A DNA stretch of 64,000 nucleotides from Streptomyces sp. NBC_00370 (GTDB lineage Bacteria > Actinomycetota > Actinomycetes > Streptomycetales > Streptomycetaceae): the NCBI RefSeq assembly GCF_036084755.1, contig NZ_CP107968.1, positions 6,518,001-6,582,000 on the forward strand, written 5' to 3'. A program made the position numbers and the translations under genes. Positions 24,343 to 32,521 of this stretch are shown here, piece after piece. Below the pieces are notes generated by a model. That model ran no database searches, was not told where the DNA came from, and was given only the letters and a program-made list of their open reading frames with translations. Position 1 is the first letter of the stretch; each line of letters begins with the position of its first letter.

Positions 24343-25012
24343 CGAGCGCCCTCGTCGTCGCCGTCGCCGGGGCCCCAGCCGCGCGTGCCGCCTGGCCATC
24401 ACGCTCAGCGTGTGCTCGCTGCTGGTGACCGGAGTCGTGAAGGGGTGCGGCGGCGAGGAGCCCGCCGCCGCACCCCAGCTCGGCAAGGCGCGCGCCGCGG
24501 GGGCCGCCGTCACCGCACACGCCCGACCGGTGGTCAACCACGCTCCGCTGCCGCCGTCTGCGCCCAAGAAGGTGGCGGTGCCGGGCATCATGATCGAGGC
24601 TCCGGTCATGCGACTGTCCCTCGCCCGGGACGGCCGGCTCGGTACGCCGCCGATGAGCAAGCCGCGCTGGGTCGGCTGGTACGCGGCCGGCCCGTCCCCC
24701 GGCGAACGGGGAACAGCCGTCGTCGTGGGGCACCGTGACACCACGACGGGCCCCGCGATCTTCCTCAACCTCAACGCGCTGCACCCCGGTGACCTCGTCA
24801 AGGTGCGGCGGGCCGACCACCGTACGGCGGTCTTCACGGTCGACTCCGTGAAGACGTACACGCGGGGGTCGTTCCCGAACCGGCAGGTCTACGGCGACAC
24901 GGGCCGCGCCGAACTCCGGCTCCTCACCTGCGGCGGCCGGTTCGACCACAAGAAGGGCTACTCCGCGAACGTCGTGGTCTTCGCCCACCTCACCGGCGTC
25001 ACCACCCCGTGA
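24332..25012 (+). CDS. Class E/F-like sortase
   Basis: A 226-residue sortase-like cysteine transpeptidase with an Arg-rich start, one N-terminal membrane helix (about residues 19-37) and a C-terminal sortase domain. Catalytic His134 is in VVVGHRDTT and Cys200 in LLTCGG. The catalytic Arg expected about 6-12 residues after Cys is not evident: the segment reads GGRFDHKKGYSAN. GTG 24332 lies inside the preceding gene. It probably anchors or processes the adjoining secreted protein, though that protein lacks a clear LPXTG. Confidence 0.82.
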   Translation: MRHNERPRRRRRRGPSRACRLAITLSVCSLLVTGVVKGCGGEEPAAAPQLGKARAAGAAVTAHARPVVNHAPLPPSAPKKVAVPGIMIEAPVMRLSLARDGRLGTPPMSKPRWVGWYAAGPSPGERGTAVVVGHRDTTTGPAIFLNLNALHPGDLVKVRRADHRTAVFTVDSVKTYTRGSFPNRQVYGDTGRAELRLLTCGGRFDHKKGYSANVVVFAHLTGVTTP

Positions 25013-25106
25013 CCGTGGTGTCCACCTCGACCCACGGCGCGTCCACCGCGACCCGGTCGAACGCGTCATGGGTCAGGGCGTGCGGCGGCTGTCGTCGCAT
25101 CCACCT

Positions 25107-25126
25107 CACCCGCGGCGCCGTGGGTG
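25107..25126. terminator. Possible hairpin terminator between convergent sortase and LLM genes
   Basis: CACCC-G-CGGC / GCCG-T-GGGTG forms a 9-bp stem with one mismatch and practically no loop unless the inner pairs open. It lies in the 147-bp gap between two convergent genes. Evidence is modest. Confidence 0.4.
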
Positions 25127-25159
25127 GATTCGGCCGTGCGGGTCAGGCGGCTGTGTCTG

Positions 25160-26026
25160 TCAGATGTCGGCGAGGCGGGGAATGACGGTCCTGCCGATCG
25201 TCTCGATGTATTCGACCGGGTCCGGGGTCCCCGGCATCACCTGGACGTGATCGACGCCGAGCCGCGCGTACTGTTCCATCTCTGCGAGGAACCCGTCGGG
25301 GTCGGCGAACGGGTCCCCGCCCAGGATGGTCTTCTCGATCTCGGCGATGTCGCGGCCCTCGCGCTCACAGTGCTCGGCCAGCACCCGCAGCTTGTGGGCG
25401 ACTTCGTCGGGGGTCGTGGCGAACAGGTTGCACGCGTCCCCGTACTTGGCGACCAGACGCAGCGTCTTCTTCTCGCCGCTGCCGCCGATCAGGATCGGCG
25501 GGTGCGGCTGCTGCAGCGGGCGCGGGGAGCAGATCGTCTCGGCGAGCTGGTAGTGCCGCCCGTTGTACGGGCCTTCGTCGTCGCTCCACATCTGGCGGAC
25601 GATCTGCAGCGTCTCCTCCAGCAGTTCGAAGCGCTCGGCGACCGGTGGGAACGTCACACCGTACGCGCGGTGTTCGCGCTCGTACCAGGCCGCCCCGATG
25701 CCCAGCATCGCGCGGCCCCCGGACAGTACGTCCAGGGTCGTCACGGTCTTCGCCAGCAGCGCGGGGTTGCGGTACGTCACACCCGTGACCAGCAGGCCGA
25801 GCCGTACGCGGCTGGTCCTCGCCGCCAGGAAACCGAGGGAGGTGTACCCCTCCAGCATCGGGTCCTGGGCGGTGGCCAACTGCTCCATCTGGAGCCAGTG
25901 GTCCATGAGTGTGACCCAGGCACAGCCCGCGTCGTCGGCGCTCTCGGCGGCCTTGGCCAAGGTTTCGGCGAGCGAGGGCGCGCCCCCCGGCAGGGTGTGG
26001 TTGGCGAAATGGATGCCCAGTTTCAC
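25160..26026 (-). CDS. LLM class F420-dependent oxidoreductase
   Basis: A 288-residue bacterial luciferase-like TIM-barrel protein. Features are MKLGIHFANHTL, TSRVRLGLLVTGVTYRNPALLAK, TLDVLSGGRAMLGIGAAWYEREH and PPILIGGSGEKKTLRLVAKYGD, the set typical of F420-binding members in actinobacteria. GTG 26026 has AGAGGAA upstream. The reaction (reduction or oxidation of an unknown substrate with F420) cannot be specified. It stands alone between the sortase and a short-chain dehydrogenase. Confidence 0.9.
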   Translation of the reverse strand: MKLGIHFANHTLPGGAPSLAETLAKAAESADDAGCAWVTLMDHWLQMEQLATAQDPMLEGYTSLGFLAARTSRVRLGLLVTGVTYRNPALLAKTVTTLDVLSGGRAMLGIGAAWYEREHRAYGVTFPPVAERFELLEETLQIVRQMWSDDEGPYNGRHYQLAETICSPRPLQQPHPPILIGGSGEKKTLRLVAKYGDACNLFATTPDEVAHKLRVLAEHCEREGRDIAEIEKTILGGDPFADPDGFLAEMEQYARLGVDHVQVMPGTPDPVEYIETIGRTVIPRLADI

Positions 26027-26119
26027 GGCGATTCCTCTGTCTGTGGTCGTGACGTGTCTGTAGTCGTGACGCCGGCCCGGTCCTGCGCGGCGTCGTCAGC
26101 AAGAGCCTGGCACTTCCGA

Positions 26120-27064
26120 TCAGCCGGCGGGGAAGCTGACACGGGTCAGATCCTCAGAAACTGTCCACATCCGTGTCGCTTCGGCCTCGTCGCGCGCGGG
26201 CTTGTAGACGTCCTGCTCGGCGGGTGCGCCGCCGAGGTGCTGGAAGCCGCTCGGCCCGTAGAAGGCGCCGCCGCGCGCCGCCGGGCCGGTCGCCGCGTAC
26301 AGCGAGGGCAGCGGACCGTCCTCCAGCGGCTGGAAGAGGAACCCGGCCCGGGCGAACGCGCGGATCAGCCTCAGCGGCGGCGCGTCCTTGGTCCTGCCCA
26401 TGTGCGGCTGCGCGGCCAGCAGATTGCTGGGCGTGATGCCCGGGTGGGCCGCGTTGCTGGTGATGCCCCAGCCGCCAGCCCGGCTGCGCCGCTCCAGCTC
26501 CAGGGCGAACATCAGCACCGCGATCTTGGACTGACTGTAGGCGCGGCTGCCGTTGTACGAGTCTTTCCAGGCCAGGTCGTCCCAGTTGATGCCGCCGGTG
26601 CGCGCGCCGACGCTCGTCTGGGAGGTCACGCGCGCCGACCCCGCGCGCAGCAGCGGCAGGAGGTGGGCGGTGAGGGCGAAGTGGCCCAGGTGGTTGGTCC
26701 CGAACTGCAGCTCGAAGCCGTCCTCGGTCTCCTGACGGGCGGGCGGAGTCATCAAACCGGCGTTGTTGACAAGGATGTTGACGGGCCGGCCCTCGCCGTT
26801 GAGCGTCGCGCCGAGCGCGGCGACGGAGGCCAGCGACGCCAGGTCCAGTTCGCGGGTGGACACCTTCGCCGCGGGGTGGTCGGCCTTGATCCGCTCGACG
26901 GCCGCCGCGCCCTTGGCCGCGTTACGCACCGGCAGGACGACATCGGCCCCCGCCGCGGCGAGCCGCCCGGCCAGCCCGAGCCCGATCCCGTCGCTGCCGC
27001 CGGTCACCACGGCCAGCTTGCCGGACAGCTCGGGCACGGTGAGATCAAGCGTGGAACGGGACAT
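26120..27064 (-). CDS. Short-chain dehydrogenase/reductase (retinol dehydrogenase-like)
   Basis: A 314-residue SDR with Rossmann motif VVTGGSDGIGLGLA, NNAG (ILVNNAGLMTPP) and catalytic YSQSK. Length and the LAWKDSYNGSRAYSQSK region are typical of the extended retinol-dehydrogenase-like bacterial SDRs. ATG 27064 follows AAGGAGCAGCTG; an ATG five codons earlier overlaps that Shine-Dalgarno sequence. NADP(H) preference is likely, substrate unknown. Confidence 0.9.
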   Translation of the reverse strand: MSRSTLDLTVPELSGKLAVVTGGSDGIGLGLAGRLAAAGADVVLPVRNAAKGAAAVERIKADHPAAKVSTRELDLASLASVAALGATLNGEGRPVNILVNNAGLMTPPARQETEDGFELQFGTNHLGHFALTAHLLPLLRAGSARVTSQTSVGARTGGINWDDLAWKDSYNGSRAYSQSKIAVLMFALELERRSRAGGWGITSNAAHPGITPSNLLAAQPHMGRTKDAPPLRLIRAFARAGFLFQPLEDGPLPSLYAATGPAARGGAFYGPSGFQHLGGAPAEQDVYKPARDEAEATRMWTVSEDLTRVSFPAG

Positions 27065-27222
27065 CAGCTGCTCCTTCATGATCACGGCCGGAACAGCCCC
27101 TTTACCCGTATGTCCAAGGGAATTACCGGCCCTCACGGACAACACTCGCGCGGTCGCGCACATGGATGAAGGCACAACAGATCCAGGGACCGCCGATCCC
27201 CCCTTCGCGCGCGTGCCGGAGG

Positions 27223-29172
27223 TCAGCCGCCGGCGGGGGCGTACTGCGCGGCCTGCGCGGCGAACATCGCGGCGTACCGCCCCTGGGCTGCGACGAGTTC
27301 GTCGTGGCTGCCGTGCTCGGTCAGCCGTCCGTGGTGCAGGACGTAGATACGGTCGGCATGGCGGACGCCGGACATGCGGTGGGTGACGAGGACGACGGCC
27401 CGGTGCGGCGCGGTGAGCCTGCGGATACGGTCGAACGCGGCGATCTCGGCCTCCGGGTCGAGGGCGGAGGTCGGCTCGTCCACGATGAGGACGCTGTCGG
27501 CCTGTGACGTCGAACTGCGCCAGTGGGTACGGGCCAGGCCCACCTTCTGCCACTCACCGCCGGACAGTTCGCTGGCCCCGCGGAACATCAGCGCCAGCAG
27601 GCTCCGCAGGCCGTCGGGCAGTTTCTCGATGACCGGTCCCGCTCCCGCGTAGTCGATGGACGGCTGGAGGTCGCCGGGGGCCGCCTCGTGGGACGGCCGG
27701 CCGATGCGGATGTTCAACGCCGCTGTCACGGGCCAGCGTTGGAAGTCCTGGGTGAGCAGGGAGACCCGGTCGAAGACCTCGGAACGGTCCAGCGAGGCCA
27801 CATCGGCGTCGCCCCACAACACACTTCCGCCCTGCGGGAGCAACAGCCCCGACAGCACCTTCATCAGTGTGCTCTTGCCCGAACCGTTCTCGCCGACCAC
27901 GGCGGTGACCGAGCCCATCGGCAGGGTGAGCGACACTCCGTCCAGGGCGGGGAAGTCACGGTCCGGGTAGCGGTATGTGACGTCGGCGAGGACGACTTCC
28001 CTTACCCGCAGGGGAACGGGATCGCCGCCGCCGGGGATGGTGCGCCGCTTCGCCTCGGCCAGGAAGCGGGAGTGGTCGCGCACGTACAGCGACTCCTCGT
28101 GCAGTGTGTTGAGTTGCATCACCAGGGCGCCCAGGCTCGCCGACCCGGAGCGTACGGCGATCACGGCGGTGCCGGCGACGGCCAGGCTCATGTGCCCGCT
28201 GACGGTCAGCCAGAACATGGCGCCGTACGTCGCCGCCATGGCCACCCCGGACAGTGCCGCGGCCACCCACTCGGTGACGGCCTTGCTCGCCGCCAGCCGC
28301 TCCTGCTCCGCCTCGGCGCTCTCGGCCATGCGCTCGTAACGGCTGAGCAGGAAGCGCCCGACGGCGTGGATGCGCACTTCCTGGGCGGCGGTGCGTTCGG
28401 TGAGCAGATTGCCGATGAGCCGGCTGGCCCGGACATGCTCGATCCAGCTCATGGCCGACACGTACCGCTCCTGCGCCACGCGCATCGCACCCCAGCCGCG
28501 CGGCGCCGCGATGAGGATCAGCATGGGCAGCAGGAGCGGATGCAGGATGGTCAGGACACCGGCCGTGGAGACCAGCGAGATGGTGCCGTTCAGCGCGGCC
28601 ACACAGGCCCCGATCATGCGGCTCGCGGATGCGGCGCCGTACTGGGCGACGTCGATCAGCCGGCGGAACTGCGGGTCCTCGATGGCCTCCAGCTCCACCG
28701 AGGCCGCTGCGGCCAGGTACTGCGTCGTGGCGATCCGCTCCACGAGAGGTTCCAGCCGTCCTGCCCGCGAGGTGGACCAGCCGGCCAGCGCCGAGTTGAC
28801 GACGGCGGCCCCGGCGCCGGCGAGCACGCCGGGCAGCAGCGCGTGCAGCCGCTCCACCGTTGTGCCCGCGCCGAGCAGCGCGTGCATGACGGCGTTGACC
28901 GCGAGCAGTCCGACGGCGGCCGCCACGCCCTGGCCTATCTCGCTGACGGCGACGGCGAGCAACGCCCGCCGGTCCGCGTGCCACGCGATCCGCAGGGTCG
29001 CCCCGACGAGCCTCGGCATCGAGCGCAGAGCGGACAGCAGGGTCAGGTCGAGCGCTGCGTGCTCGTGCTGGGACCAGCCCATGTCGTACCGTAACGGGCC
29101 GCCGAACAGCTCCTGTTCGGCGTCGGAGACCTGCGGCTCGGCCATCCGTACGCGTCCGAAGAGTCTTCTCAC
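27223..29172 (-). CDS. ABC transporter, fused permease-ATPase (peptide/lipid exporter-like)
   Basis: A 649-residue half-transporter: N-terminal membrane domain with about six hydrophobic segments (residues 65-350) and a C-terminal ATPase with Walker A GENGSGKST, Q-loop LLTQDFQRWPVT, signature LSGGEWQK, Walker B VLIVDEPTSALD and switch VTHRMSG. The domain is diverged, and the signature-to-Walker B spacer is long (THWRSSTSQADS). GTG 29172 has GGGAGGC upstream. Similar single genes occur near lanthipeptide or antibiotic loci, but no precursor peptide or modification gene is visible here, so substrate is unassigned. Confidence 0.88.
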   Translation of the reverse strand: MRRLFGRVRMAEPQVSDAEQELFGGPLRYDMGWSQHEHAALDLTLLSALRSMPRLVGATLRIAWHADRRALLAVAVSEIGQGVAAAVGLLAVNAVMHALLGAGTTVERLHALLPGVLAGAGAAVVNSALAGWSTSRAGRLEPLVERIATTQYLAAAASVELEAIEDPQFRRLIDVAQYGAASASRMIGACVAALNGTISLVSTAGVLTILHPLLLPMLILIAAPRGWGAMRVAQERYVSAMSWIEHVRASRLIGNLLTERTAAQEVRIHAVGRFLLSRYERMAESAEAEQERLAASKAVTEWVAAALSGVAMAATYGAMFWLTVSGHMSLAVAGTAVIAVRSGSASLGALVMQLNTLHEESLYVRDHSRFLAEAKRRTIPGGGDPVPLRVREVVLADVTYRYPDRDFPALDGVSLTLPMGSVTAVVGENGSGKSTLMKVLSGLLLPQGGSVLWGDADVASLDRSEVFDRVSLLTQDFQRWPVTAALNIRIGRPSHEAAPGDLQPSIDYAGAGPVIEKLPDGLRSLLALMFRGASELSGGEWQKVGLARTHWRSSTSQADSVLIVDEPTSALDPEAEIAAFDRIRRLTAPHRAVVLVTHRMSGVRHADRIYVLHHGRLTEHGSHDELVAAQGRYAAMFAAQAAQYAPAGG

Positions 29173-29427
29173 GGGCTGCCTCCCAGAGCGGATCCGCCGG
29201 CGCCTGTCGGCGGTTCGCGAAGAGCCGTCGTCGCGAAAGCCGTCGCCGTGACAGCGCTACCCGGAGGACGGGCCGGGCAGTCCGGGGCCCGGAGGCGGCA
29301 GGCGGTCGCACGGGAGCATCACGCGGCGCGCGGGCGCCGGGACCGTGGCGGCGCCGGGACCGTCACGCCGGTGGGCACGTCGCGGCGGTGGGCCCGCATG
29401 GAAGGCCGGTCGGAGTGACGGAGCCGG

Positions 29428-30189
29428 TCAGATCTGGGCGTGCCCGCCGTCGGCGAAGAGTTCGGCCCCGTTGACGAAGCTCGACGCGTCCGACGCCAGG
29501 AACAGCGCCGCCGTGGCGATCTCGGCAGGGTCGGCGACCCGGCCCAGCGGGACCTTCGCCGCGAAGGAGTCCAGCAGCTCCTGTTCCTGACCGGGCTCGG
29601 CAAGTCCGAGGAGACCAGGGGTCTTTGTGGGGCCCGGGGTCAGGACGTTGACCCGGATACCGCGTCCCCGCAGGTCGACCGCCCAGCTGCGGGCGAAGCT
29701 CCGCACGGCGGCCTTGCTCGCCGCGTAGACGCTCATGCCGGGCCCGTCGACCCTGGTCGCCGTGGTGGAGCCGATGAGGATCACCGAAGCGCCGTGCTCC
29801 ATCAGCGGGAGTGCCTGTTGCACGGTGAAGAGCAGGCCCTTGACGTTGGTGTCGAACGTGGCGGCGTAGTGCTCCTCGGTGATCGTCCCCAGCGGCGCGC
29901 CACCGCCGCCTCCCGCGTTGGCGACCAGGATGTCCAGCCGGCCCTCGTGCTCCTCGACGGTCCGGTACAGGGCGTCGACCGCGGCGAGGTCGGCCACGTC
30001 GGTGCGTACACCCGAGGCGCGTGGGCCGATCGCAGCGACCGCGGCGTCCAGCTCCGCCTGTCTGCGGCCGGTGATGTACACGCGGGCGCCCGCCGCGGCG
30101 AGCGCTGCGGCGATGGCGTGGCCGATACCCGAGGAGCCCCCGGTGACGAGGGCGGTCTTGCCGTCGAACGATGCGGCTGGTGCGGTCAT
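29428..30189 (-). CDS. Short-chain dehydrogenase/reductase
   Basis: A 253-residue classical SDR: cofactor motif VTGGSSGIGHAIA, DV at the adenine pocket, ANAGGGG in place of NNAG, catalytic Ser in IGSTTATRV and YAASK, then PGPTKTPG. ATG 30189 is the start nearest the Rossmann strand. It is divergent from a LysR gene, whose probable operator lies between them; it is likely the LysR target. Confidence 0.91.
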   Translation of the reverse strand: MTAPAASFDGKTALVTGGSSGIGHAIAAALAAAGARVYITGRRQAELDAAVAAIGPRASGVRTDVADLAAVDALYRTVEEHEGRLDILVANAGGGGGAPLGTITEEHYAATFDTNVKGLLFTVQQALPLMEHGASVILIGSTTATRVDGPGMSVYAASKAAVRSFARSWAVDLRGRGIRVNVLTPGPTKTPGLLGLAEPGQEQELLDSFAAKVPLGRVADPAEIATAALFLASDASSFVNGAELFADGGHAQI

Positions 30190-30272
30190 GGCGATTCTCC
30201 GTGACGGGACAGACGGGACGGACAGGACAGACGGGACGTAGGTCGAGCAGGTCGTCCCCCCACTGTCACGCC

Positions 30273-30300
30273 GAGCATCGATCACGTCCAACGATGGCTC
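30273..30300. promoter_or_regulatory. LysR-type binding site between SDR and LysR genes
   Basis: CATCG (30276-30280), 11 bases, CGATG (30292-30296), extended by GAG and CTC outside with one inserted base. A dyad of this span in a divergent lysR promoter is the normal LysR layout. It lies 38 bp before the LysR start. Confidence 0.55.
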
Positions 30301-30337
30301 ATGCTGGGCGTCAGCACCGCGAGCGATAATAAAAGCC

Positions 30338-31261
30338 ATGGAACTACGCCATCTCGAATACTTCCTCGCCGTTGCCGACACCGCCAGTTTTACGCGCGCG
30401 GCGAGCCGGCTGAACGTCGTCCAGTCGGGGGTGTCCGCCACGGTCAAGTCGCTGGAACGGGAGCTGGGTTCGGCCCTGTTCGTGCGCAGTCCCCAGGAGA
30501 TCACCCTGACGGCCGCCGGGCGCGCCTTCCTGCCCCGGGCGCGGGAGACACTGGACGCTGCACGCGCCGCCAAGGACGCCGTCCACCGGACCCAGGGCGC
30601 CCTGCACGGCACGGTCACGGTCGGCACACTGACCTCGATCGACCTGGTCGACCTGCCCGGACTGCTGGCCGAGCTGCACGAGCGGCATCCCGGTGTCACG
30701 GTCCGGCTCAGGGCCGCGGTGGCGGGCTCGCTGGGCCTCGTCGACCACCTGCGCGACGGGCGGCTCGACGTGGCGTTCCTGTCCCTGCCGGGTCCCTCGC
30801 CCGCAGGCCTGGACACCAGGCCGCTGGCCGTCGCGCCCCTGCTGCTCTACGTGCCCCGGGTCCACCCGCTGGCCGGCGCCGGCCAGGTCTCCCTGGCGCA
30901 ACTGGCCGAGTTCCCGTTCGTGGACTCCCCGCCGGGCTTCGGCAACCGCATCGTGGTCGACCGGGCCTTCGCCTCCGCGGGGGTGGAGCGGGAGGTGACC
31001 CTGGAGGTCGCCGACATCGGAACCGCCGTCACGTTCATTCGCGCCGGGCTCGGCATCGGCTTCCTCAGCCGCTTCCTCATCCACGACCTGACGGGGCTCG
31101 ACGTCCTGCGGGTCGCCGACCACGAACTGACCTGGCAGCTCGGCGTCGCCACCGCAGCGAACCGCCGCCCCGGCGCGACCACCGAGGCCCTCCTCGACCT
31201 GCTCCGCGAGCGGCACCCCGCCCTGCGGCAGCTGGGCGGACCGGACGACGACAGGTCGTAG
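30338..31261 (+). CDS. LysR family transcriptional regulator
   Basis: A 307-residue LTTR with an N-terminal winged helix (MELRHLEYFLAVADTASFTR, AASRLNVVQSGVSATVKSLE) and a periplasmic-binding-like effector domain (HGTVTVGTLTSIDLVDLP onward). Usual length. It diverges from the SDR gene and probably activates it in response to a small effector. The short 3' region (31261-31445) carries two copies of a CTGCCCTCATGTCC direct repeat, 26 bp apart, of unknown meaning. Confidence 0.93.
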   Translation: MELRHLEYFLAVADTASFTRAASRLNVVQSGVSATVKSLERELGSALFVRSPQEITLTAAGRAFLPRARETLDAARAAKDAVHRTQGALHGTVTVGTLTSIDLVDLPGLLAELHERHPGVTVRLRAAVAGSLGLVDHLRDGRLDVAFLSLPGPSPAGLDTRPLAVAPLLLYVPRVHPLAGAGQVSLAQLAEFPFVDSPPGFGNRIVVDRAFASAGVEREVTLEVADIGTAVTFIRAGLGIGFLSRFLIHDLTGLDVLRVADHELTWQLGVATAANRRPGATTEALLDLLRERHPALRQLGGPDDDRS

Positions 31262-31416
31262 CCGCCCTGCCCTCATGTCCTGCCGTCTCGTCCTGCCCTC
31301 ATGTCCGGCGCTCCCATCCGGCGCTCCTCTCCGGCCCTGCTTCCGGCGGTGTCGGATTTCAGGCGGTCCGCCTCTTGACTTCTCCGCGTCATCTGGGTGA
31401 CTGTTGCTCCCGATAA

Positions 31417-31430
31417 GCAAACCGGTTTGC
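31417..31430. promoter_or_regulatory. LacI-type operator GCAAACCGGTTTGC (upstream site)
   Basis: A 14-bp perfect palindrome with the central CG typical of LacI/GalR operators, ending 15 bp before the lacI-type start codon, where it would overlap the promoter or leader. Confidence 0.8.
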
Positions 31431-31445
31431 AAACGAGGAGTGCAG

Positions 31446-32507
31446 ATGGCGGAGACGGGCGGTACGCCTGAGGCGGTCCCTGGGCAAACCGGTTTGGAGA
31501 CTGAGGAGTCAAAAGGGCCCGCCACCATCTCGGACGTCGCCGCGCGGGCCGGAGTGAGCAAGACGACCGTCTCGCACGTGCTCTCCGGCCGGCGCCCGGT
31601 CTCCGAAGCCACCCGCCGCAAGGTGATGCGGGTGGTCGAGGAGATGGGGTTCCAGCAGAACTTCTTCGCACTCGGCCTGTCGGGCCGCCGCAGTCAGACC
31701 ATCGCCTTGGTCGTCCAGGACCTGACCAACCCGTTCTATCCCGCCCTCGCCCGTGGCCTGCAGCAAGCGGTGGGTGAGCGCGAGTACGTCGTGCTCCTGG
31801 CGGACGTCGGAGCCGGCACGCCCCCCATCGAGGCCTTCCTCAACGAGGCAGTGCAGCGCCGGGTGGACGGGGTCGTCGTCGCCGCCGTCGACGTACCGGA
31901 CCGGATGCTGGAACCGCTGCTCGGCTCGGGCGCCCGGGTGGTGACCGTCGGCTCGCCCCGGCACGGCACCTCCACCGACGTGGTGTCGTCCGACGACGAG
32001 CGGATCGCCGCCGACGCCGTCAGCTACCTGCACGGACAGGGCCATCGGACCCTGGGCATCATCTCGGGACCCAGCCGGGTCGCCCCCGGCTCCGCGCGTC
32101 TCGGCGGCTACCGGCAGGCCCTGCGCGACCACGGCCTGCGGCCCCTGCGGGCCGCCGAGGCGGAGGGGGACTGGACGCGGGAGTCCGGGGCCAAGGCGAT
32201 GAACCAGCTCATGGACCTGGAGCGACGGCCCACCGCCGTGTTCTGCGCCAACGACCTCATGGCGATCGGCGCGCTCGACGCGGCCCGTTCGCTCGGGCTC
32301 GCCGTCCCCGCCGATGTCGCCGTCCTCGGGGTGGACGACATCGACGCGGCCAGCCTCGTCAGCCCTTCCCTGACCACGGTGCGGGTCCCCGCCCAGGAGA
32401 TCGGGCGGGTGGCGGGCGAGCTGTTGCTCGGCCGCATAGACGACCCCTCGGGAACGCCCCGCCGCGTCCTGGTCCAGCACCACCTCGTTCATCGCGAATC
32501 TGCCTGA
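31446..32507 (+). CDS. LacI family transcriptional regulator of the nucleoside/ADP-ribose operon
   Basis: A 353-residue regulator: HTH (ATISDVAARAGVSKTTVSHVLSG, about residues 25-46), hinge, and a periplasmic-binding ligand domain of ribose/purine repressor type (QTIALVVQDLTNPFYPALARG). ATG 31446 follows GAGGAG. The first 22 or so residues are not conserved in this family and include codons that form a second operator palindrome, so a later start (TTG 31494) is conceivable. It is followed at 14 bp by the ADP-ribosylglycohydrolase gene and should be autoregulated and regulate the whole operon; the ligand is probably a ribose derivative. Confidence 0.92.
   Translation: MAETGGTPEAVPGQTGLETEESKGPATISDVAARAGVSKTTVSHVLSGRRPVSEATRRKVMRVVEEMGFQQNFFALGLSGRRSQTIALVVQDLTNPFYPALARGLQQAVGEREYVVLLADVGAGTPPIEAFLNEAVQRRVDGVVVAAVDVPDRMLEPLLGSGARVVTVGSPRHGTSTDVVSSDDERIAADAVSYLHGQGHRTLGIISGPSRVAPGSARLGGYRQALRDHGLRPLRAAEAEGDWTRESGAKAMNQLMDLERRPTAVFCANDLMAIGALDAARSLGLAVPADVAVLGVDDIDAASLVSPSLTTVRVPAQEIGRVAGELLLGRIDDPSGTPRRVLVQHHLVHRESA
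31485..31496. promoter_or_regulatory. Second LacI-type operator CAAACCGGTTTG inside the regulator's own 5' coding region
   Basis: A 12-bp perfect palindrome identical to the core of the upstream site, 67 bp away centre to centre, in codons 14-17. Two sites at this spacing allow cooperative binding or a small loop, a common LacI-family autoregulation design. Confidence 0.72.
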
Positions 32508-32521
32508 GGAGCTCACCGCTC

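Noticed and set aside
27223..29172. Lanthipeptide or antibiotic cluster suggested by the fused ABC exporter
   Set aside because: No precursor peptide, LanB/C/M-like or protease gene is adjacent; neighbours are unrelated short-chain dehydrogenases.
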